Origin: Tessaracoccus aquimaris
Lineage (GTDB): Bacteria > Actinomycetota > Actinomycetes > Propionibacteriales > Propionibacteriaceae
DNA: 64,000 nucleotides
Reading direction: 5' to 3'
Assembly: GCF_001997345.1 (NCBI RefSeq)
Contig: NZ_CP019606.1
Location: 1,178,001-1,242,000 of the forward strand
This document shows positions 16,967 to 26,093 of this stretch, in pieces. The translations under genes and the position numbers were made by a program. A model generated the notes under the pieces. That model ran no database searches, was not told the origin of the DNA, and saw nothing but the letters and a program-made list of their open reading frames with translations. Each line of letters begins with the position of its first letter. Position 1 is the first letter of the stretch.

Positions 16967-19577
16967 TCCCCTGAATTCTCTCGCGCGTACGATCAGAGAT
17001 CCGCTGTCGGAGCTGCGCGCGAACCTCATCATGGATGGTCGTGGAAGTTTCCTCGGCCGTTTCAACGGAGACCACGAGCGCGTAGCGGACGGTCTTGCCT
17101 GCACGGAGCCGTTGGGCATCGTCCATGCATTCGACGTGGATGGGGAACGCGTCTCCGTCGCCGAAGACCATCGTTCGAGTCCCTTGGACGATCTCGTGCT
17201 GGAGACTCCCCCGCCTGACCGCGTTGTGCTCGGCGTCCGTTCGGTCTCCGCCGGCGAGGCTGGTATCGGGTGTCGCGAAGTAGACCTTGGCACCTCGATA
17301 CCTTGTGAGCTGACCCACGGTCGGAACCATGTATGCGAGGGTGATCGTGAAGCGGTGCCACTCCGCTCGCGCGCGAAGGGACGGCGGCAGCGGCAAGTCG
17401 TACGTGTGGCGCTGGTTCCGCGCGATCAGTCCTCCGCCAACGAGTACAGCTCTGTTTGTTGCGGCGGTTCCGAGCCGGCTGGCGTCGAGCCGCCCATATC
17501 CGAGAAGCGCTGTCAGGCTCCGGCGGGCCTGCTGGTTGCTGAGTCCGAGTTCGCGGCGGAGTCTCGGTTCCCAGTCGCCCCAGTTGCTTGCGTGGGTAAG
17601 GAGGGCGCGTACGAGCAGTGGGTGGTATTGCGGATCGGGCAATGCTGCGTCCTGGGCGTCGGGTGCGCCTGCTTCCAGGATGTCGAACAGGCGACTCGCC
17701 TCGCGCGTCACCAATGCGGTGGCGTTGCTGGTGCCGACCGTAAACACGGTGTTATTGGTCGCGCCAGCTCGTCCGGGAGCGGCTACTTGGAGGCCAGGGC
17801 CCGCGATTGCTGTATGGGCCGGCTCGATGGTGACTGTTTCGTCACCGGGCGTGGTGATCGGGCGGGTGTAGAGCGCCCTTCCGCCGGTGTGGTGGAGGTC
17901 CGGCTTGACGGATCGATCGACACCTGGACCTGTCGCACCGTAGTGAGCGGGCGCGCCTGGGTGGGTGATGTCCCAGACGGTGTCGGGCACGTCGATGTCT
18001 CCGAGTCCATCTTCGTGAGTGGCGCCAATGGTGAGTGCGTTGAGTGCGTCGCCCGGGGGCAAGATGCCCCGTAGGAGCGCGGCGTCGTAGACGGAACGAG
18101 TTGCCGCTGACCGTGCGGCGTTGGAATCTGTAAGGTTCGCGGCGGGGATGATAATCGGGTCGCTGTGGTTGCCTGCGCTCACGATGAAAAGCAGGTTGTA
18201 AGAGTGGGCGAGCCAGTCGAGCAGACGTCCGACGGGGCTCATTCTCCTCACGAGGGCTCTCGCTTGGGCACCAATGGAGAGGTTGACGATTCGGACGCTG
18301 GGTGCCACTGCTGCCCTTCCCCCTTCGCCCTCGACAATGCGCTTGATGGCCTGGTGTAGGAGGTCGGTGAGGAGTCTGTTGGGGAGGATCTGCTCGTACC
18401 CCGCGGCGAACTCGTGGGGCCGCATGATGGGTCGCACGTACAAAGGGCGGTCCAGAGGTTCGCCGCCGATGGAGAGGTCGCCTTGCACGATGAGTGAGGC
18501 CATCGCAGTGCCGTGGTTGCGTGATGACAGCGGGTAGCTTTCAGCAAGGCCGTCAGGGTCATCGACCACTAGCCTGCCTGAGAGGGCGTCGTGGTTCGGA
18601 AACGGAAGCCCGTCAAGGAGTGCGATGCGCGGCAACCCATCCACTCGATCTCCGGATGGGAGTCGAACTTCGGCGACAGGTTCGAGGGTAGGTGGCGCGA
18701 CGCTCATGGGCGTGAACGGGCTGACGAACATGACCTCGTCGGTTGTGAGCAGTCGGATGGACGCCGCGCCATTGTTGAGTACGGAATGAACTTGTTGGAT
18801 AGGAAGTTCCGCGAGCACCGCGTGATAGCCGATGTCGCCGATCTGTGAGTGGTCGATGATTCGTCCACCGCTGGCAGCGATGGTTTGTTCAACGTGGGTC
18901 TGGGCGCTGACGCGCTGCACCGCGTCGTGTCGGTACCAAAGTTCGATTTCGACCATGACCGTGCTGAAGGACTGTCCGACGAGGTCGAGGGTTTCCTGCC
19001 ACTGCTCGCGCAGCCCTGTCTCACGGATGCGGTCCTCTGGACCCCATCGTCGGATCGCGGTCAACTGTTGGAACGCCGACTTGAACTTGCCAAGGCCGTG
19101 CTCGAATGAGGCCGATGGATTTTCTTGCCACAGGGTGAACAATCTCAAGAGTTCTTCGATCGCCTTGGCGTTCGACATCACGAGGTACAGGGAGTGCGCG
19201 ACGGGTTTGTCCGTGCGCCCAGCTTCCCGTTCGGCCATGTAGAAGTCGTCGTCCGGATCGGAGCGGTCCCCCAGCAACTCGGACAGGAACTCAAGACCGT
19301 CGATCTGGTCGATCGCGTTGCGGAAGTCCTTGATGCTGCCTGCGAGGTCGAAAACAACCACCAGTGCCGGATCAACTTCGTCGGGGGTTTCCGCGGAGAG
19401 ACGCACCCGCTCGGCGTCGAACGCTGCGGTCAGGTCACCGAATTGAGGCGCTAGCCGCTCTCCTTGCCTGCCCGCACTGGGTTTGGATAGGCGCGGCATG
19501 TCTCGCGGAGTCTGCGTGGGCCGTTCGGCGACGACTGGCGGACCGAATGCCAGGAGCGGTCGGCGCTCCGCGGTCAC
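16959..19577 (-). CDS. S8 (subtilisin-like) peptidase, Y4bN-like, paired with an AAA ATPase
   Basis: This 872-residue serine protease has an N-terminal region of about 300 residues followed by a subtilase core. The catalytic triad is visible: Asp312 in ALLDGLP, His345 in RNHGTAMAS and Ser607 in VGTSNATAL, with oxyanion Asn460 in VSAGN. There is no signal peptide, so it is expected to act in the cytoplasm. GTG 19577 overlaps the stop of the AAA ATPase (GTGA), and its own stop overlaps the SIR2-STAND start, so the three are translated together. Cytoplasmic subtilases with an adjacent AAA ATPase are a recurring pair in accessory regions of bacteria. Linking one to a SIR2-STAND protein suggests proteolytic control or target processing, which is inference. 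Confidence 0.78.
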   Translation of the reverse strand: MTAERRPLLAFGPPVVAERPTQTPRDMPRLSKPSAGRQGERLAPQFGDLTAAFDAERVRLSAETPDEVDPALVVVFDLAGSIKDFRNAIDQIDGLEFLSELLGDRSDPDDDFYMAEREAGRTDKPVAHSLYLVMSNAKAIEELLRLFTLWQENPSASFEHGLGKFKSAFQQLTAIRRWGPEDRIRETGLREQWQETLDLVGQSFSTVMVEIELWYRHDAVQRVSAQTHVEQTIAASGGRIIDHSQIGDIGYHAVLAELPIQQVHSVLNNGAASIRLLTTDEVMFVSPFTPMSVAPPTLEPVAEVRLPSGDRVDGLPRIALLDGLPFPNHDALSGRLVVDDPDGLAESYPLSSRNHGTAMASLIVQGDLSIGGEPLDRPLYVRPIMRPHEFAAGYEQILPNRLLTDLLHQAIKRIVEGEGGRAAVAPSVRIVNLSIGAQARALVRRMSPVGRLLDWLAHSYNLLFIVSAGNHSDPIIIPAANLTDSNAARSAATRSVYDAALLRGILPPGDALNALTIGATHEDGLGDIDVPDTVWDITHPGAPAHYGATGPGVDRSVKPDLHHTGGRALYTRPITTPGDETVTIEPAHTAIAGPGLQVAAPGRAGATNNTVFTVGTSNATALVTREASRLFDILEAGAPDAQDAALPDPQYHPLLVRALLTHASNWGDWEPRLRRELGLSNQQARRSLTALLGYGRLDASRLGTAATNRAVLVGGGLIARNQRHTYDLPLPPSLRARAEWHRFTITLAYMVPTVGQLTRYRGAKVYFATPDTSLAGGDRTDAEHNAVRRGSLQHEIVQGTRTMVFGDGDAFPIHVECMDDAQRLRAGKTVRYALVVSVETAEETSTTIHDEVRAQLRQRISDRTRERIQGNG

Positions 19578-20529
19578 GCAGTGGCCTGACCGCGCCTGTG
19601 CTCAAGACGTTCTTGCACAATCCGCCGTAGGTTACTCTCCGGCAGTTCCAGCACCGCTCGGCGGCGCACGTCGAGAGCAAACTCTTCCAGTTCGGAGTAG
19701 CTGGCTCCGGCGAGTTTGTCTGCCAATGTGCGTGGAGTGAAGCCGAGGTCACCGCCGAGCCGTGCGGCGAGCCGTTCGAGGAACCGCGTTGCTTCGGAGC
19801 GGCTCGGGGTTCAAGTTCGGCCCGAATCTGGAAGCGCCTCCATGCGGCGCGGTCGAGTAGTTCGCTGTGGTTAGTCGCGCCGACGAAGAGTACGTGCGCA
19901 GGGAGGCGGTCTATCTGGAGCAGCAAGGTGGACACGACGCGCTTGATCTCGCCCGTCTCGTGCTGATCTGACCGCTCCTTCGCGATGGTGTCGAGTTCGT
20001 CGAAGAACAATACGCATCGTCGCGTGCGCGCGAACTCGAAGGCGTTGTCGAGTCTGGCGGCTGTCTCGCCGAGGAAGCTAGACATGACGCCTTCGTAACG
20101 AATCACGTAGAAGGGGAGCATCAGTTCGGAAGCGATAGCCTCCGCAACACTGGTCTTACCGTTGCCCGGGGGGCCGGACAGTAGGAGCCGGTTGCGAGGT
20201 TCGATCCCGTAACTGCGGAGCAGCTCAGCGCGCTTCTGCTCCTCAATCAGTTCTGTGACGACCCGCCGTGGAACGGGGGCGAGTTCAAGGTCATCGAGGC
20301 GACGGCTGGGGACGACTTCGTGAACCAGGTCTCGAATCGCGGTGGCGCGATCATCGCGGACAAGCCCTTGCCCGGTCGTGGTGATCAGCTCAGAGAGACG
20401 GTCCGCCACTAGGTGGTGCTGGTTGGCACGCTCTTCGGCGATCACCGCTTCTACGAGGGTGCGGAACCGATCACGGTCCCCGTGACGCTCGGCCTCAACG
20501 AGGTCCAGAAGCAGGTCGGCGCGCGCCAT
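19574..20529 (-). pseudogene. AAA ATPase partner of the S8 peptidase, one-base frameshift near the 3' end
   Basis: ATG 20529 (after GGGAGG) starts an AAA ATPase with Walker A GPPGNGKT (119-126), Walker B VLFFDELD (173-180) and sensor 1 FVGATNHSE. At the run of four C (minus strand, 19808-19805) the frame leaves the homologous reading. One more C would give PSRSEATRFLERLAARLG and continue to RRIVQERLEHRRG and TGA 19576-19574, which overlaps the peptidase start as GTGA. That overlap proves the intended frame. As written, the protein instead runs on to 19435 with an unrelated tail, losing its C-terminal helical lid. This is either a true mutation, an error in a base run, or an unrecognised slip site. 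The intact product would be about 318 residues. Confidence 0.75.
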
Positions 20530-20592
20530 CTCTCGCCTCCCTCAGTTGAGTGCTGACATCCTTCGCCCATCCTACCGGTGGCGGTCATGAGG

Positions 20593-20934
20593 CTACTGAG
20601 CCGCGCCGACATCCACGGCACGATGTGAGCGTGAGACCTCCCTGAGGCGAACACGAATCAACAGGACGAGGCTGATGGGCCCGATGAAGGCGAACTTCAG
20701 CGCGTTCCAGATGAACAGCAGCACCAAGAGATGCAGCCACCCGGGACCGCCGTTCTCAGCGAGTTGCGCGCAGATGCTCGCGGCGTACAGGTACGGGATC
20801 GCCAGCAGCATCGCTGGGACTCCCCATCGCAGGCCGCGCCTGGTGCGGATTGCGTCGAGCAGGATGTTGGTGGGCATGTAGCGGCGCAGGAAGTACCGGG
20901 TGCGAACGCTGAGCGCCCAGATGAGTCGGAACAT
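20593..20934 (-). CDS. small membrane protein next to the relaxase, 113 aa
   Basis: Starting at ATG 20934 (AGAGGA upstream), the protein begins MFRLIWALSVRTRYFLRRYM and has two hydrophobic segments (about residues 36-58 and 67-90) with basic flanks. Similar short proteins sit beside TraA-type relaxases in many actinobacterial mobile elements and are often auto-annotated as permeases without basis. A role in transfer at the membrane is plausible but unproven. It is followed 63 bp later by the AAA ATPase on the same strand, so it may share that transcript. Confidence 0.65.
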   Translation of the reverse strand: MFRLIWALSVRTRYFLRRYMPTNILLDAIRTRRGLRWGVPAMLLAIPYLYAASICAQLAENGGPGWLHLLVLLFIWNALKFAFIGPISLVLLIRVRLREVSRSHRAVDVGAAQ

Positions 20935-21002
20935 GGACAGTCCTCTTCGAGGGTTCGGCGACAAGAACCTGAAAGGACCGCCCGTTGCCGGGGAAGGTCA
21001 TA

Positions 21003-21021
21003 CTGTCGCGAGGAGCGACAG
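21003..21021. other. short perfect hairpin between relaxase and membrane gene
   Basis: CTGTCGC and GCGACAG form a 7-bp perfect stem around a 5-base loop in the 154-bp gap between the relaxase stop (21089) and the next gene start (20934). No T-run follows on the minus strand, so it is a weak terminator candidate. It could be an RNA-processing or protein-binding site. Confidence 0.35.
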
Positions 21022-21088
21022 CGCCAATATAGAGGCCGCCTCGACATCTACGATACGACTTCGCGGCGACACCGGGAAGGGCCGGCGA

Positions 21089-24000
21089 TCAGAACGAACG
21101 GCCCAGTGGCTCGCGTCCACGTTGCCGCCCCGGCGCCTCTTCCGGGCCTGCTGTGACACTACGTGCCCCGTCGAGCGCCGCCTTCGCACGGGCGGCATCG
21201 ATCTTCTGCGCGGTCGCCACCGGGGTGGGGCCGAGAGGAGTGTCGTCGGTGATGCCATATCGGTCGCGGTAGGCGGCCACGATGCGGGTATTCCTTAGCC
21301 AGGCGTGTCGCTTTGCCTCCGGGCGAGGTGGCGAGCCGAGAGCTTTCGTCCACACGGCTACTTGGCTGAGGGCGCTGTCGAGCACGGCATCGGCTCGCTT
21401 TTCGATCAGGTCGCGTCGTTCGTCGAGTGCTTGGCGCATGTCGTGGGCCATGGGACCGCTCGCAGCGGGGACAAGTCCTGCGATCAGCCGCGGCGCCTCG
21501 CGTACGCGGCCGGAGCGTGCCGGGCCTGCGGTTGCCCGCGCCACCCGGTGGTGGAGGACCGAGGCGATGTCGTCGGCGTCACCGAATCCCCGCGCCGCCA
21601 CGAGACGCGGGAGCAAGCGGTCGAGATCGTGATGGTTTGCCTCGGCCCGACGTAGCTCGGCAGTCAGAGCCCCGAACGCATCGGAGTCGACAGCAGCGCT
21701 TGCCTGATCTTCTGTAAGACCAGAGTCGCGGATGAGAGCCGCCCAGCGGTCGCGCTGAGCGGCCGCCGCGATGGTCTCGTACTCGGCGGCGAGCTGGGCG
21801 ACCGAGCCCCACTGTTCGTGTTCGTTGGTGATGGTCTCGTTCGCGGACAGCCCGGCACCGACGTGTTGCAGGACGCCGTAGAGCACGGAACGTGCTGTGG
21901 CGTCGGGGTTGTCGCCCGGGTGCGGGGCGGCGTGGTTGTCGTCGGCTCGGTCGAGGACCACATAGGCGTGGTTGGAGCGCTTGCCGCGGGTCATCGAGAC
22001 GTAGAAGTTCTCCCTCGTCGTGGTCGGCTCCACCAGGACGTGCGCGGTATCGGTGGTGATGCCCTGTGCGCGATGAGCCGTGACTGCGTAGCCGAGGTCA
22101 ACGTGCTCAGCCACGTACGCAGCCGGGAGCACGATCGCTCCGCCGAAGCGGCGTCCAGTTCGGCGGATGGTGACCGAGCCGTCGTCGCGGACGTCCTTGA
22201 TGGCCCAGGTGTCGCCGTTGCGGACCCAGTCCTTGCCGTTGCGCAGCCTGCGGTTGTTGCGGCGGGTGATGATCGTGTCCCCGCGCCGGCCATCGTCCCG
22301 TCAGCGAGTTCGACTTCTGGGCCTGGCATCAAGGTGCCGTCGAGGATGAGGTCTGCGCGGGCGCGGGTGTTGAGCGCGGTCGCCTGGTCGCGGGTCTCCG
22401 CGACCAGCACCGATGCAAGTCCTGACTCTCTGTCAGCTCGCCATGCCGAGTAAGCGGCATCGGTCATCAGATCGGCCTCACCGCCTCGGATGCGGTCGTG
22501 GTCGAGGTAGGTGCCGATCACTGCCGTGCGTCCGTGCCGTAATGCGAGTGATGCTGTCTTCTCCCACGCGTTCGTGAAGCGGTGGACGTCAACCAGCTCC
22601 GGCGCATCGTCCCGGTCGGCTACCAGGAGATTGAACGCGCCGCCTGCGTCTACGGACTGGAGCTGGGCGAAATCGCCGACCAGCAGCACCTTCGCTCCTG
22701 CCCGCTCTGCCAGGTGCGTGATCCGATCTAAGGACAGGGTGCCGGCCAGCGAGGCCTCGTCGATGATGACGAGCTGACATGCGTCAAACGAGGTCCTGTG
22801 TACAAGGTGGTTCTGCCACCATTTCGCCGTGTTCTCGGTCTGGATGCCGAGATCGTCTGCCAGCACTTGCGCGGCCACCGCGGACGGCGCGAGTCCGACC
22901 ACGGACCCTCTGCCGTGTTCGGCTTCCCACGCGCGGCGCAGGGCATTCATGGCCGTCGTCTTGCCCGCGCCGGCGGGACCGACGAGTACGTCGAGCATCC
23001 GGCCAGAGACGGCAATCTTCATGAGCGCGTCGGCCTGGTCCTCACTCAGCATCCGACCTTCGGCGTCGGGGCGAGAGGTGATCTTCTCGACCGAACGCAC
23101 CGAGACCGCGGGTGCCGTCAACGCGCGTGAGCGGTCGAGTAGTCGGTCTTCGGCGGCCAGCAACAGCTCGGAGGAGAACACGGTCGAGTGCTTGGGCCGG
23201 AACACGCTGGTTCCATCGACGCGACGGAATGCCGCCGGACTGGTGGCAAGGTCCGGTGGGGTCAGCCGCAGCGACGCCTGTTCGGCAGCGTCAGCAATCA
23301 TTCCGACGATCGCCTCTCGGTCCTGCATGGACGCGAAGCGCCAGTGCATCGTCTGCCGCGAGGCCTCAGCCATCAGGTTCCATCGCCGCCAGGTCGACCG
23401 CTTCTCACCGACGATCTCAACTACCGCGGTACCGAGTTCTTCGATGGCGTCCAACGGCACGTCGTCGGCGCGCAGCAGGAGCGGGCTGTTGTTGCCCGTG
23501 AGGTTGCGCGCCCAGGTAGTGGCGTCTTGACCGAGAACGGCGGTGGCGCGCGATCGCCATTCGACAGTGAGGTCAGCCAGCGACCGGACCTCCTTGTCGG
23601 GCCGTGTGGAGAGGGTTGCTTGGGCGCGCAGCTTCAGGATCGTCGCCGGGGGTGGCCGCCTGCCGTGTTTGCTCACGTAGTCGGCGATGAGGCGGTCGGT
23701 CTCGGTATCAATGTGCCGGGCGCGAGTCGAGAACTCGGCCACCAACTCCTCCGGCACGCGGCTGATCGCCCATGCGGGATTGCGGTCACGACCCCTGTCA
23801 CGGGCTTCCCACTCGACGCCGAAGGTGCGGGTCATGTGGTCGGCGAAAACGGCCTCGTGCAATTCGGATAGCGCGACGACGGCGGCGTGCATCGGCCGTC
23901 CATCGAGGCTCCGCCACTTCCCGTCGAGAGCGGTCTGGACCTTGTTGGAGATGACGACGTGGGTGTGCAGATGGGGATCACCGGCACGGGAGTCGAAGTG

Positions 24001-24639
24001 ATCGAAGGCCGTCGCAACCAGTCCCGTGACATCGACCTGCGCAACGGCTCCGTCGCCGGCGGTTGCACCGGTGCGAGTGGCTGCAACCTCGCGTTCCATG
24101 AATGCAACTACCTCAGCAACTGCCGTGTGGTGCGCCTCCCCTATCAACGCCTGCGTCCCTGCATCCGCGACCGCCCACAACGCGGATGCAGACTTCGGAA
24201 TCGAGAAGGTGAAGTCGAACCCGGCCACCGCCCGTCGCGTCCCGCGCTCGGTCTCCTCGGCCTGGATTTGCGCGACCGCGTCTCCCATTGCACCGGGAGA
24301 CATAGTTGAGTCGAGGTCTGCGATCCGCGCGTCGATCCGCTCTGAGACGGACTTGTAGGCCGGGAACGCTAACCCGAGGGGATCTCCAGTGATCGGGTCA
24401 CGGCCCATCCCCATCAGGAGCTGGAGCTGCGCCTCGGACACCCGATCACCCACCGCGAGCTGGCCGCTCCCGAGGGCCGCGACGCCCGACCCAAGCCATC
24501 GGCCCGGCGGGGTTCCCGCCTCGGCGTAGTAGCGAGTCAAGGGCGTAGAAAACGATCTGTCGCCGTCTGCGGCGGCTACCGTACGCAGGAGGTACTTGTA
24601 GCCGTCACCGGCGGACATCACTCGCATCGAGACCGTCAC
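21089..24639 (-). pseudogene. traA: MobF conjugative relaxase-helicase TraA, one-base frameshift
   Basis: The N-terminal relaxase domain starts at GTG 24639 (MTVSMRVMSAGDGYKYLL), with the early tyrosine in GDGYKYL and the three-histidine metal motif within HFDSRAGDPHLHTHVV. A RecD/TraI-like helicase follows: Walker A GPAGAGKTT, LVIIDEASL, VLLVGDFAQLQS. At 22278-22281 (four G on the minus strand) one base seems missing. A fifth G would give AGAGDTIITRRNNRRL and join the second frame, which carries the last helicase motifs (YAVTAHRAQGIT, FYVSMTRGK) and runs to 21089. The restored protein would be about 1180 residues, normal for the family. As written the helicase lacks motifs V and VI, so transfer should fail unless this is a sequence error. 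It nicks oriT and unwinds DNA for the secretion system at 38.6-50.3 kb. Confidence 0.85.
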
Positions 24640-24682
24640 ACGCAGCAGGTGTGCCTGCCCGCGCTTGGCGCTGCCGGTCGCC

Positions 24683-25786
24683 TCAGGCGGGCAGCCTCTT
24701 GCAGGCGAACTCCCCGATCTGGTCCTCGATGAGGAACTCGTCGCCAACCAGGTCCGCGTACATGGCCGCGATGCCTTCCGGTTCGCCCGCGGCTCGGAAG
24801 CGGATGCGGTCAGAGTCCGTATGGATCAGATAGGCGCTGCACTCGCACGAAGTCATGAATGCGTAGAACTGCCCCTGGTGCGCTTCTTGCAATAGCGCCG
24901 CGGGGTAGTAGATGTCGTGCTTGTGGCACAGCGCCGGGACTTTGATTGCACCGTTCTCGAAGGCGCTCTGCGGGAGGTGAGCTGCGTGAGACCAGGGTTG
25001 CAGCCGCACCTCCCCACCCGTTGCGCGCAACGTCCCCCCATCCGCGAGAGCGAGCAGAGACGTCTCCGTGCACGTCTGCCCCACTGGCCACATCACCGAC
25101 GTTTCCGACGGCCACAACTGTGGCATCCCCAGCTCCGTCTTCGTGTCTGCCTGAAGGCCTGGAGTGGTGAACCGCACGCCGTGCAGGAGGAGCGCCCCGA
25201 GGACGATCGTCATCGCGTAGCCCTGGGGCAGCGGCGGCTCGGGAAAGTCTGGGATGCGAACCGTCAGCGGAGTGACGCGTACAGCCGAGAATCCCTTGAC
25301 TCCCTCGAATCGGCCGACCCAGAACTGGCTGAAATCCAGCGGTTGCACCAGCTCGCGGCGCTCGTAGAGTGCCCTGTACTCCGACGGGGCGAGCCCGTAG
25401 CCGTTTTCTCGCTGCTCCTTGCTAGAGAGGAGCATCGCTGTCAGCGCGGTCTTCTGCACCCACGTTGCGATCGCCGCCTGGTCTTCCAGCGCGATCGTCC
25501 CGGGCTCGTCGAGGACCAACGGGGTCAGCACTCGCTGCGCAACCGTTTCGAGGTTGCTCATCCACCCGTTGTTACACGAGCCGCAGAAGCTCTTCACCGT
25601 TTGCCGGAACGGGGGCTGCTCCCCCATGTCGCGCGGCAGAGCATTTATCGGGCCCGCGTGATGACGCATCGGAGCGAGATCCAAGCCAGTCCTGCTCACC
25701 CACTGACCGAAAACGTGCTCGCGAGTCAGGGGCCCCACCGACCCGCAAAAAGCACAAGATTCAGGCATGCACCCATTCTCCGGCAC
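24683..25786 (-). CDS. HNH-like zinc-binding protein of unknown role, 367 aa
   Basis: The N-terminus carries CAFCGSVGPLTREHVFGQW followed about 45 residues later by FCGSCNNGWMSNLE. This CxxC...EH...CxxC arrangement is that of HNH-like zinc proteins seen in phages and accessory regions; the later core HN pair is degenerate. The C-terminal 280 residues have no recognised domain, though near the end there is a second Cys/His-rich part (CHKHDIYY, CECS). ATG 25786 or in-frame ATG 25768 may be the start. It lies 44 bp upstream of traA on the same strand and is divergent from the resistance module. It could be a defence nuclease or a transfer accessory protein. Confidence 0.6.
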   Translation of the reverse strand: MPENGCMPESCAFCGSVGPLTREHVFGQWVSRTGLDLAPMRHHAGPINALPRDMGEQPPFRQTVKSFCGSCNNGWMSNLETVAQRVLTPLVLDEPGTIALEDQAAIATWVQKTALTAMLLSSKEQRENGYGLAPSEYRALYERRELVQPLDFSQFWVGRFEGVKGFSAVRVTPLTVRIPDFPEPPLPQGYAMTIVLGALLLHGVRFTTPGLQADTKTELGMPQLWPSETSVMWPVGQTCTETSLLALADGGTLRATGGEVRLQPWSHAAHLPQSAFENGAIKVPALCHKHDIYYPAALLQEAHQGQFYAFMTSCECSAYLIHTDSDRIRFRAAGEPEGIAAMYADLVGDEFLIEDQIGEFACKRLPA

Positions 25787-25923
25787 GGGTGCCGCTCCTC
25801 GACCTGCAAGAGGCGTGGCAGCTCTGGGCGCGAAGCCGCTTCGGACAGCGAGACCGGCTGCCCGAGACCGCGGGTGCTTCGGGGCGAGCGGAACGGCCCT
25901 GGCGAGAGTTCAGCCGTGTCCTG

Positions 25924-25929
25924 TACACT
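25924..25929 (+). promoter_or_regulatory. candidate -10 element of the resistance module
   Basis: TACACT lies 7 bp before the leader-peptide ATG at 25936. A transcript starting about 6 bases downstream would place that ATG at or next to the 5' end, as in leaderless actinobacterial mRNAs. No good -35 is visible at the usual distance, so an activator is likely needed. Confidence 0.45.
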
Positions 25930-25935
25930 GATCAG

Positions 25936-25956
25936 ATGCATTTGTACTTCCTGTGA
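25936..25956 (+). CDS. leader peptide MHLYFL upstream of the ABC-F gene
   Basis: A six-codon frame (ATG CAT TTG TAC TTC CTG, then TGA 25954-25956) lies 138 bp before the ABC-F start. Its stop codon is the first three bases of the left arm of the RNA stem at 25954-26040, so the position of a translating or stalled ribosome would decide whether the stem can form. Short hydrophobic or aromatic leader peptides of this kind control inducible ribosome-protection and methylase genes in other bacteria. The assignment is from position and structure only. Confidence 0.6.
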   Translation: MHLYFL

Positions 25957-26040
25957 CGGCTGAGTAGGCCCACCGCGCTCGTTGAGTAACTCCGAGCCCG
26001 CGGCGGCCGCTCGTTCTGACCCTTCCTAGGGTCGCCGTCA
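25954..26040 (+). promoter_or_regulatory. transcription attenuator candidate for the ABC-F/MFS operon
   Basis: TGACGGC (25954-25960) pairs with GCCGTCA (26034-26040), which is followed by TTT. Directly inside the right arm lies a second hairpin, GACCCT/AGGGTC (26018-26033), and the middle contains GC-rich palindromic sequence (CGGCGGCCGC). The left arm overlaps the leader-peptide stop codon. A ribosome stalled on the leader by an antibiotic would block the closing stem and permit read-through into the ABC-F gene. The pairings are seen directly; the mechanism is inferred. Confidence 0.55.
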
Positions 26041-26093
26041 TTTGCGTACCCGATTGCCTCTCGGCTTCTGGTGCGCCGTATCGAAGGATTCGA

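Noticed and set aside
19800..19812. Programmed ribosomal frameshift in the AAA gene.
   Set aside because: No classical slippery heptamer or downstream stem is evident, and two other genes show similar one-base losses, so mutation or sequence error is simpler; kept only as an option to test.
20593..20934. Annotation as a sulfate permease.
   Set aside because: At 113 residues with two membrane segments it is far too small for a permease and has no transporter motif.
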